Below are positions 38,701 through 48,160 of a stretch of DNA of 64,000 nt, one piece after another. Under the pieces are notes generated by a model. It was not told the origin of the DNA. It was given only the letters and a program-made list of their open reading frames with translations, and did no database searches. The position numbers were made by a program, and so were the translations under genes. Source of the stretch: Flavobacteriales bacterium (lineage in GTDB: Bacteria; Bacteroidota; Bacteroidia; Flavobacteriales_D; Sanyastnellaceae); the NCBI GenBank assembly GCA_016722445.1, contig JADKIZ010000005.1:1-64000 (forward strand). The letters are read 5' to 3'. Numbering within the stretch: position 1 is the stretch's first letter; every line of letters begins with the position of its first letter.

Positions 38701-41518
38701 TACTGTGATAACCGTAACGGATACAACAGCTCCATCGATCAGCAACTTGCCTGAATCAATGACATTCGAATGCAATGAGTCATTTGACGCACCGGCATGG
38801 CCAACTATTACTGACAACTGTATGGATACTCCATATGTTGAATACAGTGTGGATACCATGTCTGGCGATTGTCCATATAGCTACGATGTGTATTACACAT
38901 GGAGAGCATACGACAACTGCGAGAATGAAACAGTTGAGTTCGTGGTTTATCACGTTCGCGATACACAAGGACCTATTTTTGGTGAAAACCAAAGTGAATT
39001 CAGCTATGAGTGCGATGAAGACATTGCGCTTGTACAGCCTTTAGCAGAAGACAATTGTGGAACAGTAAGTTATGATCATTACGATCAAGACTTCTGGTCA
39101 GAGGGTTGTAACAATGGATTCACCCGAGTTTGGGTGGCAACCGATGAATGCGACAATAACACATACTTCTATCAGTACATCAATATCTATGATGAAACTG
39201 CTCCAGAGGTAACCGGTGAGTATGAATTGACATTGCTTTGCGATGAATTCGAAGGAATTTATATCACTGCAACAGACAATTGCCATGAGGTTATTATCGA
39301 TCACAATGATGTTGAAGTATCAGGTTCATGTGCTGGTCGTTACATGAGAACTTACATTGTAAGTGATGAGTGTGGCAACACCACAGAATTTGTTCAGATC
39401 ATCAATTTGATTGACGAAACTGATCCAACTGTAGTTGTACCTGCAACTGATATTCAAGTAGAATGTGGTGATGAAATCCCAGCATTTGAACCAGTGTTTG
39501 CAGATAACTGTGACGATTCTCTCATCGTAAATATGATATCTGCGATATCATACAGCGAAGACGGATGTACCACATATATCTCGCAAGGCTGGACAGCAAC
39601 TGACGATTGCAACAACACAGTTTCAACTGGCAGGACCATTACGATTACTGATACTACAGATCCTGAGTTTGATGTAGTACCACAAGATGAAAACTACTCT
39701 TGTACAGCAACAATTCCAGTTGCAGAAGTTACTGCTTCAGACATTTGTGACCAAGAAGTAGAGGTAAATCACAATGATGTAATCATACCTGGAACTTGTC
39801 CAAACAACTACACCATTGAGCGTACATGGACAGCAGAAGACAACTGCGGAAACTTGGCTGAGTATGTGCAACACATCTATGTAACAGATGATAACTTCCC
39901 TGTGTTCACATATGTACCAGGTCCTTCTTCGTTCAGCTGTGAGGATGAAATTGTATTCGGTGCTCCAATCGCAGAAGATTTGTGTAGTGAGGTTACTTAT
40001 GACCATTACGACACCTTCGACTATGAGTGCAACAATACATACACTGTAGAACGTACTTGGATTGCAACAGACGCATGTGGCAATTCAACCTCGGCTATCA
40101 GTTACTATTCAGTTTATGACAATCTTGCTCCGGCATTTGATCAGGAACTTACAGACGTAACTGTTCAATGTGCTTCTGACATTCCTTCTCCAGTTGAAGT
40201 AACAGCAACTGATAACTGTGGCACAGCTGTAGTATCTGTTGAAGTACTAGAAGTTGAATCAGACACTTGTGGAAACCAGGTATTGTATGTACAATACATC
40301 GCACATGATGATTGTGATAACATCAATTACACAGGATACTACATCACTGTAAACGATGACGTAGAACCTGTTCTTGACGGCTGTCCGGATGACATCATCC
40401 TTTCATGTGATCAGGAAATTCCAGCACCTGCGATGGTGACAGTAACTGACAATTGTGATCAAGACATTACAGTAGGTTATGAAGAGTTCTTCTTTGGAGA
40501 TGTTCCAACTGAAGGTTCTATTGCTGACTGCAATCTTCTCACACCTATCAGACCAGCTGGTAATCCATGTAGCTATCCATATGATTGGGCCATGGCTATG
40601 TTCGGAATGCCAACAGCGCATCGCTATTACACTGTTCACGAAGGAAGTCTGGTACGATTCCCAAATGGTACCGCTCACCTTGTAGCAGAATTGCGCAATG
40701 CTCAAAATGCAGCGAATGGATGGAACATTGATGTATGGTTTGGCAACGAGATGGATTGGAGTGCTTGGAGTTCACAAGGATTCCCAACCAACTTCAAAGC
40801 AGATTGTGGTTCAATTGCCGCAAACCACTTCGATTGGTTGTATTTCATCATGCAAGCTGCTCCTGGTGCTGAGCTCGTAGGATTTGGCGGATATGCAGGC
40901 TCATCATTGAACTTGGTACATGCTCCTTCGAATCATTACTTCGGATTCCAACTTGGAGATGGTGCAAACAACTACAATGCTGCAGACAATGGATTTGGTG
41001 GTTGGTTCAGTTACAATGGATATTTCCAAGTGAATCAAGTTCCATTTGGAAACAACAACGGAACAGTTTCAGGTGCAGGTGACCTTGCGTTTGAACTCGA
41101 TTGTTGTCCACAATACCACATCATCCGCCAATGGACTGCCAGCGATTGCTCTGGTAATTCAGTAGGTTGCTCGCAAATGATTTCATTCAGCAGTGATGTT
41201 GCCGGTACTCCTGGTGTAACTACCAAACCAAGCAAACTTGATCCACAGTCAGAAATTAGTTCTACTGTGCTTGTTTCGCCAAACCCAACAAGCGACAATA
41301 CATTGTTCACATTCACACCAGCTCTTGAAGGTAAAACCACCCTTGAGATCTATGATCTGGCAGGTAAGAAAGTGGCGGATGTATTCATTGGCGTTGTTGA
41401 AGCCGGCGTTGAATACAAAGTCGATTACAATGTGAATTCGCTTGCAACAGGCGTTTACATGTACAGACTCACCAATGCCGAATCGAAAGAAGTAGGTAGA
41501 ATTGTGGTGAATCACTAA
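26710..41518 (+). CDS. Giant T9SS-secreted HYR-repeat protein (giant gene 1), one internal frameshift
   Basis: Codes for about 4,936 aa if two bases missing at 34129/34130 are restored; as given, the frame stops at 34146 (2,478 aa). Order of parts: signal peptide (about 1-39, ending PAMGQ); a DUF7948-like head (to about 300); SBBP-type beta-propeller repeats (about 300-805); a GEVED domain (about 810-980, WIDLNGDGNF ... SNGEVEDY); and two Cys-rich QSQIN..WL repeats. About 42 HYR/Ig-like modules of roughly 80 aa follow, with the pattern QCGE ... TDNC ... CGY..RTWTATDACGN. The end is a type A T9SS sorting domain (VSPNPTSDNTLF ... GVYMYRLTNAESKE). Two modules carry large inserted domains. Four Cys per module suggest disulfide-stabilised extracellular stalks. 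Probably a surface adhesin or matrix protein; the ligand is unknown. Confidence 0.85.
30643..32300 (+). repeat. 717-bp tandem super-repeat in giant gene 1
   Basis: A three-module unit (about 239 aa) repeats with period 717 bp. Landmarks are the FTFCPA.ADLGCNP module at 30643, 31360 and 32077, and the 'TLYDCP.AVAYATC' module with its TTTATGATTG start at 30884 and 31601. The third copy stops after the first module, where the array changes to other module types. Confidence 0.85.
32536..35560 (+). repeat. 1,185-bp tandem super-repeat in giant gene 1
   Basis: A five-module unit (395 aa) starting with 'DHNDPYFAYCPQGGDLGCNP' occurs at 32536, 33721 and 34904. The first step is 1,185 bp and the second 1,183 bp because of a 2-bp loss in copy 2. 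The third copy is partial and diverges near 35560, where TWSVQDYCGNVATATQ becomes TWSVIDYCGNSATASQ. Copies are nearly identical at nucleotide level, which points to recent duplication. Confidence 0.9.
34126..34146 (+). other. 2-bp deletion and premature stop in giant gene 1
   Basis: The sequence reads ATTCACATGG where both sister copies of the super-repeat (near 32940 and 35310) read ATTCGCACATGG. Loss of two bases after 34129 shifts the frame and creates TGA at 34144-34146. The +1 frame then runs open to 41518 and continues the same modules exactly, so the two halves are one gene. Confidence 0.9.
36690..37240 (+). other. Domain inserted in a HYR module of giant gene 1 (insert 1)
   Basis: About 180 aa interrupt a single repeat module between its first half (TDNCGGEVTITWEDYTENN) and its second half (CEYSVTRVWTAEDECGNTS). 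The insert begins LTYSKGGWGSPSVSEPGSY and contains GLVIGCDTGSYTFTSAQAI, LNVTFDLYDPNFG and NVIGGCSN. Similar stretches are, from memory, frequent in Bacteroidota T9SS proteins. Function unknown. Confidence 0.75.
40490..41105 (+). other. Domain inserted in the last HYR module of giant gene 1 (insert 2)
   Basis: About 200 aa separate TDNCDQDITVGYEE from CPQYHIIRQWTASDCSGNS, the two halves of the final module. The insert has CSYPYDWAMAMFGMPTAHRYYTV, NGTAHLVAEL, NGWNIDVWFG, HFDWLYFIMQAAPGAELVG and FGFQLGDGANNYN. It looks like a compact aromatic-rich beta domain, possibly binding carbohydrate; that is a guess. Confidence 0.75.
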
Positions 41519-41542
41519 TTCGTATTCACTTATAAAATCTCA

Positions 41543-41576
41543 AAATCCCCTTCCAGATCGGAAGGGGATTTTTCTT
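41543..41576 (+). terminator. Rho-independent terminator after giant gene 1
   Basis: A 12-bp perfect stem (41543-41554 with 41560-41571) around a 5-nt loop, with a T-rich tail. It starts 25 bases after the stop at 41518. Confidence 0.88.
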
Positions 41577-41730
41577 TTCCAATAGGTCAAGATTCCCACC
41601 GAGCAAGACGAAACAATACAAAACGATGAGATCTGATCATATTTGGTGATTGTTCCGAAAACGTCAATGCAATCCACAGGATAGTTTGTGCCAATAGTTG
41701 TCTGGAACCAACAAGTGATTTTTGTCACAA

Positions 41731-41759
41731 TTGCCTCAAATATGAACTGGATACTTTTG
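41731..41759 (+). promoter_or_regulatory. Bacteroidota promoter TTG-N18-TACTTTTG for the metal efflux operon
   Basis: TTG at 41731-41733, an 18-base spacer and TACTTTTG at 41752-41759, a perfect -7 match. Transcription would start about 41765-41768, so the upstream GTG at 41764 is probably not used and the ATG at 41788 is preferred for the first gene. Confidence 0.65.
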
Positions 41760-41787
41760 TAAAGTGAGCAGAATCATCATCATCATC

Positions 41788-42147
41788 ATGATTGGCTTTC
41801 AGGTAAATATCCTGACTGATTTCTATGAGCTATTTCGATTGCCTCTGCTGATTGAGCATTTCCTTGAACACCAAGAGCAAGAAGGAAAATTAAGTCTAAT
41901 TGATTTCTTGCATTTACATTATTCTACAGAACATAACAATTCTGACACAGACGAACACAATCAACTTCCATTCAAAAATCATCGAGAAGGATTTCAGCAT
42001 CCAACACTTAGCGTTGTCTTATTCTCTGAAGTATTCGCCATAGAATTCCATTCATTTCCGTCTTCGGTTTCCCATACCTCAAGCTATCAGGCTGAGGTGA
42101 GCGTTGGAATGAAAAACGGAATTTGGCAGCCTCCACAACTCATTTGA
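41788..42147 (+). CDS. Small His-rich protein of the metal efflux operon
   Basis: A protein of 119 aa if started at the ATG at 41788; a GTG at 41764 would add eight residues from an ATC microsatellite, but it precedes the predicted transcript start. No known enzyme domain is visible. It is rich in His, Glu and Asp (LLIEHFLEHQEQEGKLSLID, FLHLHYSTEHNNSDTDEHNQ, LPFKNH). Small proteins of this kind, from memory, often precede CusA-type genes in Bacteroidota. A metal-binding or metal-sensing role is inferred from composition and context. It has no strong signal peptide in this form. It lies 85 bp upstream of the RND pump gene, with no terminator between. Confidence 0.7.
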   Translation: MIGFQVNILTDFYELFRLPLLIEHFLEHQEQEGKLSLIDFLHLHYSTEHNNSDTDEHNQLPFKNHREGFQHPTLSVVLFSEVFAIEFHSFPSSVSHTSSYQAEVSVGMKNGIWQPPQLI

Positions 42148-42232
42148 TCCATTGACCTAAAGGGTCATCTATGTTCCTGAAAATTTCAGGGCATTATCCG
42201 TTTTCATTTATCTGGATCAAAACATAAAATTT

Positions 42233-45200
42233 ATGTTATCAAAAATTATTAATTATTCAATTAAAAACAAGCTCATTGTTGCTATTGGTGTAATTGCACT
42301 TACAGGTATTGGGGCTTACCAAACTTCCAAACTACCTATAGATGCGGTACCGGATATCACAGATAATCAGGTACAAGTTATTACTGTGTCGCCTTCTCTT
42401 GGTGCTCCAGATGTTGAACGCTTGATCACTTTTCCCATAGAGCAAGCGAACAGCAATATTCCCGGATTGAAAGAAATCAGGAGTTTTTCCAGATTTGGGT
42501 TGTCACTCATCACGATCGTATTCCATGACAATGTGGATATATACTGGGCCAGACAGCAGGTCACAGAGCGAATCAAAATGGCAGAACAACTTATACCGCC
42601 AGGTGTAGGTTCACCAGAGCTTGCACCTGTAACAACTGGTTTAGGTGAGATCTATCAATATGTGGTGCGCCCGGCCCAAGGTTATGAAAAGAAATATGAT
42701 CCCGTCGCTCTTAGAACCATTCAGGATTGGCTGGTGAGAAGACAATTGCTCAGTGTTGAGGGTGTTGCTGACGTAAGCAGTTTCGGTGGATTGGTTAAAC
42801 AATATGAAGTTGCTATCGATCCAGAAAGATTAAATTCTTATCACGTTTCAATTCTGGACATATTCTCTGCTTTAGAAAAGAACAATGAAAATACCGGAGG
42901 ATCATACATTGAAAAAGGACCGGCAGTGTTGTATATCAGAAGTGAAGGACTCATTTCCTCGCTAGAAGACATTGCCAATATCACGGTAAAGACATTTGAA
43001 GATGGAACGCCTGTATTTATCAAAGATGTCGCGAAAGTTCAATTCGGCAATGCTACTAGATATGGCGCTATTACCTATAATGATCAAGGCGAAGTTGCGG
43101 GTGCAGTGGTGATGATGCTAAAGGGCGAGAATAGCAATAAAGTGATCGCTGGAGTAAAAGAACGTATTGCTGAGATTCAAAAAAACTTACCTGAAGGTGT
43201 CATTCTGGAACCTTTTTTAGATCGAACGAAAATGGTGAACAACGCCATTGGCACCGTTACCAAAAATCTCTTGGAAGGTGCATTGATTGTATTGTTTATC
43301 CTAGTACTTTTCCTCGGGAATTTCAGAGCAGGAATTCTTGTGGCTTCCGTGATCCTGCTTTCCATGCTTTTCGCGGTGATCATGATGAATATTTTTGGGG
43401 TGAGTGGCAATTTGATGAGTCTTGGAGCTCTGGACTTCGGGCTTATTGTGGATGGAGCCGTTATCATTGTTGAAGCAGTGATGCACAGTATTGTTCATCA
43501 TAAATCATTTGCAGGTCTTACAAGAATCAATCAACATCAAATGGATGAAACTGTAGGCCACTCAGCAAGCAGAATGATGAATAGTGCAGTGTTCGGTCAG
43601 ATTATCATTCTCGTGGTGTATCTACCCATTTTCACATTAGAAGGAATAGAAGGCAAAATGTTTAAGCCAATGGCGCAGACAGTCGCTTTTGCATTGTTGG
43701 GCGCATTTATTCTTTCACTCACCTACATTCCGATGATGAGTGCGTTTTTTCTCAGTAAAAAACTTGATCACCACAAAACATTTTCTGATAGAATGATGGA
43801 TGTTTTGATCAGGTGGCAACAAAACATGTTGCACTTCTTTATGAAATATCCACGTACCATTCTCACAGGAGTTCTTGCTTTATTTATTACCAGCATCTTT
43901 CTCTTCACGACACTTGGAGCTGAATTTATTCCTGAGTTACCGGAAGGAGATTTTGCAGTTGATACCCGTGTATTAAACGGAAGCAACATTCACACGTCGA
44001 TTGAAGCCACAACAAAATCATCACATCTTCTTCTCAACCAATTTCCAGAGATAGAAAAGATTGTGGCCAAAACGGGAAGCGGAGAAATTCCAACAGATCC
44101 AATGCCCATGGAGGCATCAGATATGATGATCATCCTGAAAGATAAAAGCGAGTGGACATCCGCAAAGACATGGGAAGAACTTTCAGCAAAAATGAGTGCC
44201 ACATTATCAGAAATCCCCGGTGTCACTTACAGTTTTCAGTACCCAGTAGCCATGCGCTTCAACGAATTGATGACTGGTGCTAAACAAGATGTGGTATGCA
44301 AAATATTCGGAGAAAACCTGGACACACTGGCAAAGTATTCCGTTAAACTTGGAGAATTGGTTTCACAAGTTGAAGGCGCTTCAAATATTTATGTTGAGCC
44401 ATTGAATGGTACATCTCAATTGATCATCCGATACAAAAGAGAAAGTCTGGCACAATATGGAATCCATGTGCAAGATGTCAATCGCGTCTTGAACACTGCA
44501 TTTGCAGGACAAACCAGTGGGCAGGTTTATGAGGAAGAGAAAAGATATGATCTTGTAGTGAGAATGGACAAAACCTTACGTCAGAACCAAGCAGATCTAG
44601 AAAACCTTCTCATACCTACCAATCGCGGCACGCAAGTACCACTTCATATGATAGCCGATGTAAAAACGGAGCAAAGTGTGAATCAAATACAACGCACCGA
44701 TGCCAAAAGAAGAATTGTTGTAGGGTTCAATGTATCAGGCCGAGATGTAGAAAGTATTGTCAACGATCTCAAAAAAATTGTAGATACCAGCTTGAACCTC
44801 CCCAGCGGATATTTTGTCACCTACGGTGGTGCTTTTGAGAATCTCGCAGAAGCCAAACAAAGGTTATCTATTGCAGTACCGATTTCTTTATTGCTCATTT
44901 TGGTTTTACTTTATTTCGCATTCCATTCTATCAAACATGGGCTTCTGATTTACTCTGCAATACCATTGTCTGCAATTGGAGGAATTCTCTTCCTTGTATT
45001 GCGTGGGATGCCATTCAGCATAAGTGCAGGAGTTGGTTTTATTGCTCTATTTGGTGTGGCCGTTTTGAATGGAATTGTTTTGTTGGCAGAATTCAATCGC
45101 ATCAAAGAGCATGGAGAACAGGACCTTCACAAGATTGTGCTCCTTGGCACAAAGCACAGGCTAAGACCTGTTTTGATGACAGCGTTTGTCGCATCACTCG

Positions 45201-46585
45201 GATTTCTACCTATGGCAATAAGTCATGGAGCAGGAGCTGAAGTGCAAAGACCATTGGCGACAGTCGTCATTGGCGGATTGTTGATTGCTACTCTATTAAC
45301 CATTTTCGTTTTACCACTGCTCTATATCCTTTTTGAGACAAAAGCCAAAAGAAGGAAGACCTCGCATAAAACTGCCGTGGCGATCTTGATGGTATTTGGA
45401 CTCCATTCCTGGTCAAGCAACGCGCAGACCTACATTTCACTTGATCAATCTATTTCAATTGCTTTGGAAAACAATTTGCTTTTGAAAAACGAGCATCTTA
45501 GAACCGATCAAAAACAACATTTGGAAGGTACAGCGGCTGATCTCTCTAAAACCCTTATCAGCACAGAGTATGGACAATTCAATTCTTATTACCAAGACAA
45601 TAAGATTGGTGTTTCGCAGAACTTTCAATTTCCTCTGATTTATTATCATCAGAAAGAATTGCTCACAGCAATCACACAAAACCAAAATTACTCTGCTGCA
45701 GTCGTACAAGCTGAAATTATCAAAAGTGTAAGAGAGTCATTCTGTAAAATAAACTACTTGCGAAACAAGATTGAGTTATATCAGTTAACAGATAGCATAT
45801 ATGAAGCACTGATTCAACACATCCTATACCGCTTTGATGCCGGTGCCGCGGACATTACGCAACTCACACTAGCACAGGAGCAGAGAAATGAATCCGCTGT
45901 TGCACTATCCCTAATTAAGGCTGACCTTGAATCCGAGCAGTATGTCTTTCATCAATTACTCAATACACCAGAGAATCTTCTACCGGATCAATCTAATTAT
46001 TCAGATCAAATTCCAGAAGGATTATCATCAGACAATTTTGCACAGCATCCCATCATAAGAATAGCTCATCAACAAAACACTATTGCGAAAAGTCAAGTCG
46101 CGGTGCAAAAGTCTCAAACATTACCTGACCTCTTCATAGGAGCCTATTCATCCACCATTCAAGGGGTGGGCGCAAACGATATCTTTTATACAAAATCGCA
46201 ACGCTTCAACACTGTACAGTTTGGCATTTCCATTCCGCTATTTTATAAAGCATCTCATTCAAGAATAAAAAGCGCAAAACTGGAACAGGAAATTACCCAG
46301 AATCAAACCAATATCGTTGAACAAGAAATGCAGAGAAGATTTTCTACTGCTTTAAAGAAACATGAACTGCTCAAAAAAATTTCAGTGAATTACGAGAATG
46401 CATCTCTCGCTAGGGCAGAACAAATCTTGCAATCAGCCAATGAGCTTTTCTTGAGAGGAGAATCAGGATACTTAGAATGGAGCATGCTGATGAATCAATA
46501 CGTGCGCATCAAGAGCAATTATCTTGATACAGAACACGAACTTCAAAAAACCGTGATTGAACTACAATACCTTTTGACAAAATGA
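42233..46585 (+). CDS. CusA/CzcA heavy-metal RND pump fused to a TolC-like outer-membrane factor
   Basis: A 1,450-aa fusion. Residues 1 to about 1,035 form a heavy-metal-efflux RND pump: the first membrane helix (KNKLIVAIGVIALTGIGAY), PIDAVPDITDNQVQV, the proton-relay signature LGALDFGLIVDGAVIIVE in TM4, and eleven further helices. From about 1,050 a hydrophobic segment (VAILMVFGLHSWSSNAQ), resembling a signal peptide, leads into an outer-membrane efflux protein of the TolC/CzcC type with long helical repeats, ending LQKTVIELQYLLTK. Such fusions are common in Bacteroidota. It exports divalent or monovalent metal cations (Co/Zn/Cd or Cu/Ag) powered by protons; the metal is not determined. It overlaps the adaptor gene by 4 bases. 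Confidence 0.94.
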   Translation: MLSKIINYSIKNKLIVAIGVIALTGIGAYQTSKLPIDAVPDITDNQVQVITVSPSLGAPDVERLITFPIEQANSNIPGLKEIRSFSRFGLSLITIVFHDNVDIYWARQQVTERIKMAEQLIPPGVGSPELAPVTTGLGEIYQYVVRPAQGYEKKYDPVALRTIQDWLVRRQLLSVEGVADVSSFGGLVKQYEVAIDPERLNSYHVSILDIFSALEKNNENTGGSYIEKGPAVLYIRSEGLISSLEDIANITVKTFEDGTPVFIKDVAKVQFGNATRYGAITYNDQGEVAGAVVMMLKGENSNKVIAGVKERIAEIQKNLPEGVILEPFLDRTKMVNNAIGTVTKNLLEGALIVLFILVLFLGNFRAGILVASVILLSMLFAVIMMNIFGVSGNLMSLGALDFGLIVDGAVIIVEAVMHSIVHHKSFAGLTRINQHQMDETVGHSASRMMNSAVFGQIIILVVYLPIFTLEGIEGKMFKPMAQTVAFALLGAFILSLTYIPMMSAFFLSKKLDHHKTFSDRMMDVLIRWQQNMLHFFMKYPRTILTGVLALFITSIFLFTTLGAEFIPELPEGDFAVDTRVLNGSNIHTSIEATTKSSHLLLNQFPEIEKIVAKTGSGEIPTDPMPMEASDMMIILKDKSEWTSAKTWEELSAKMSATLSEIPGVTYSFQYPVAMRFNELMTGAKQDVVCKIFGENLDTLAKYSVKLGELVSQVEGASNIYVEPLNGTSQLIIRYKRESLAQYGIHVQDVNRVLNTAFAGQTSGQVYEEEKRYDLVVRMDKTLRQNQADLENLLIPTNRGTQVPLHMIADVKTEQSVNQIQRTDAKRRIVVGFNVSGRDVESIVNDLKKIVDTSLNLPSGYFVTYGGAFENLAEAKQRLSIAVPISLLLILVLLYFAFHSIKHGLLIYSAIPLSAIGGILFLVLRGMPFSISAGVGFIALFGVAVLNGIVLLAEFNRIKEHGEQDLHKIVLLGTKHRLRPVLMTAFVASLGFLPMAISHGAGAEVQRPLATVVIGGLLIATLLTIFVLPLLYILFETKAKRRKTSHKTAVAILMVFGLHSWSSNAQTYISLDQSISIALENNLLLKNEHLRTDQKQHLEGTAADLSKTLISTEYGQFNSYYQDNKIGVSQNFQFPLIYYHQKELLTAITQNQNYSAAVVQAEIIKSVRESFCKINYLRNKIELYQLTDSIYEALIQHILYRFDAGAADITQLTLAQEQRNESAVALSLIKADLESEQYVFHQLLNTPENLLPDQSNYSDQIPEGLSSDNFAQHPIIRIAHQQNTIAKSQVAVQKSQTLPDLFIGAYSSTIQGVGANDIFYTKSQRFNTVQFGISIPLFYKASHSRIKSAKLEQEITQNQTNIVEQEMQRRFSTALKKHELLKKISVNYENASLARAEQILQSANELFLRGESGYLEWSMLMNQYVRIKSNYLDTEHELQKTVIELQYLLTK

Positions 46586-47721
46586 AAAACACATATCATA
46601 ACATCATATTCATTGCTTTTCTGACGTTGTATTCCTGTGGGGAAAAACAAAAAGAGTCCACGCCAGAAATACAAACCGAATCAGTGAATACCATATCACT
46701 GACAGAAGAACAAATGCTTCAAGCGAACATTTCACTGATCCCACCTATGCCAGGATCGATACCAGTCATTCTCAAACTCAATGGTATCACAGAATCAGCA
46801 CCTATGGATCAGGTTCAGGTCTGTGCACCAATGGGCGGTTTCTTGAAGTCTACCACGCTTACACCAGGTCAATTCATTCAAGAAGGACAAACCATTGTTA
46901 TGCTGGAAGATCAACAATTCATAGACATCCAAGAAGAATATCTCACGACCAAAGCCATGCTTGCTTTGAGTAATACCGAATTTGAACGGCAGAATCAGCT
47001 CAACAAAACCAAGTCTTCAAGCGACAAAGTACTGGAAAATGCGCGCACTGAATTTGTTTCAAAAAAAATTGCGTTGAAAGCCCTTGAAGAAAAACTAAAA
47101 CTGCTCGGTCTTGATCCGACGAGATTGAATGAAGAGAACATATCGAGAATGCTACCATTGAAAGCTCCCATTTCTGGCTATGTTTCAGATTTGAAAACCA
47201 AAATTGGACAATATGTCAATCCAACCGACATTATTTTGAGTATCACCAACAACACGCGACCATTTCTGATACTGCGCGTATTTGAAAAGGACATATCTTC
47301 TTTGAAATCCGGCCAAAAAGTGCAAGCCAATTCGAGTGCCTTTCCTGAGCAAATCTTTTCATGTTCCATCGTTTCTATAGGAAGAGAATTGGACCAAAAC
47401 AGAAGTGTAGATGTAGTTTGCACATTTGACAACACTACCAATGATCTCCGTCCGGGGCTTTATTTCACTGGAGAGACAGAAGTCCAATTGAAAGATGGTT
47501 TGCTCGTTCCATCAGAAGCTGTGGTCCATTATGAAAATAAAAATTACATATTTGTGACTACTGGCCAACGCGCCTTTCTCATGACAGAAGTTGAATTGAT
47601 TGGCGAACACGAGCAACAAAGCGCTATTCAATTGTTATCACCGACCACAACAGATTCCATTCAGATTGCTGGTCGAGGAGCATATTCTATATTGATGAAA
47701 ATGAAAAATTCCGAAGAGTAA
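46582..47721 (+). CDS. RND periplasmic adaptor lipoprotein (CusB/CzcB-like)
   Basis: A 379-aa membrane-fusion protein linking the RND pump to the outer-membrane factor. The N-terminus is a lipoprotein signal (IIFIAFLTLYSCGEKQ; lipidated Cys19). Then come the first half-motif of the lipoyl/barrel-sandwich domain (VCAPMGGFLKSTTLTPGQFI), an alpha-hairpin (EEYLTTKAMLALSN ... LEEKLKLLGLD), the second lipoyl half (LKAPISGYVSDLKTKIGQYV) and beta-barrel plus membrane-proximal parts (RPGLYFTGETEV, LLVPSEAVVHYENKNYIFV). Family and role are clear. No Met- or His-rich metal-binding N-terminus is evident, so Cu/Ag specificity is not supported over Co/Zn/Cd. It closes the operon and is followed by a terminator. 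Confidence 0.93.
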   Translation: MKNTYHNIIFIAFLTLYSCGEKQKESTPEIQTESVNTISLTEEQMLQANISLIPPMPGSIPVILKLNGITESAPMDQVQVCAPMGGFLKSTTLTPGQFIQEGQTIVMLEDQQFIDIQEEYLTTKAMLALSNTEFERQNQLNKTKSSSDKVLENARTEFVSKKIALKALEEKLKLLGLDPTRLNEENISRMLPLKAPISGYVSDLKTKIGQYVNPTDIILSITNNTRPFLILRVFEKDISSLKSGQKVQANSSAFPEQIFSCSIVSIGRELDQNRSVDVVCTFDNTTNDLRPGLYFTGETEVQLKDGLLVPSEAVVHYENKNYIFVTTGQRAFLMTEVELIGEHEQQSAIQLLSPTTTDSIQIAGRGAYSILMKMKNSEE

Positions 47722-47782
47722 GCTATCTCATTGGATGCCCAAAGCATAAACGAAACATTAGTTCTACATCTTATTCAGGAAC

Positions 47783-47810
47783 AAACCGGTCATTGATGGC
47801 CGGTTTTTTT
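47783..47810 (+). terminator. Rho-independent terminator of the metal efflux operon
   Basis: AAACCGG (47783-47789) pairs with CCGGTTT (47800-47806), followed by further T residues. It lies 62 bases after the adaptor stop. Confidence 0.85.
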
Positions 47811-48160
47811 ATTTCCACCTTTCACACAAGTTATTTCACTTTTTGATTCAGCACTTTAAATGAACTTTTAACCCGACAGAAACCATCAAACGTAACCTAC
47901 CGCAACTTCAGGCGTAGAAAAGCGCAATCAACCAATAAACTCAGAGGGCGAATCAAGCGCTAAGAAAGGTGCAGGTCCGCAATCTGATAAACTGAATTAC
48001 CTAAAACTGACCCTATGGCAAACGCCATCCCTAACACGCGCGGCCATGTGCCAAATGAAAGCCTTTACGAGATTTTCAAGCCTTCAAACGGCCACTCCAT
48101 AGTCTCAGCAATTACTGCAAAATATGCAGTGAATTCTTCCACTACAACATCACTTCACGT
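47811..48160. other. Intergenic region before giant gene 2
   Basis: About 350 bases without a supportable gene or RNA. The only structure seen is a 6-bp inverted repeat, ACTGCA (48114-48119) and TGCAGT (48125-48130) with a 5-base spacer, 31 bases before the next ATG. It could be a small operator, but it is weak. No perfect TAnnTTTG element was found. Confidence 0.4.

Noticed and set aside
34211..41518. A separate second giant gene starting at 34211
   Set aside because: The start would be a TTG inside a repeat module with no signal peptide or promoter, and the protein continues giant gene 1 exactly once two bases are restored.
47811..48160. A short gene or RNA in the gap before the 126-aa protein
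   Set aside because: The longest ATG-initiated frames there are short with no signal or motif, and no tRNA-like or riboswitch-like folding was evident by eye.
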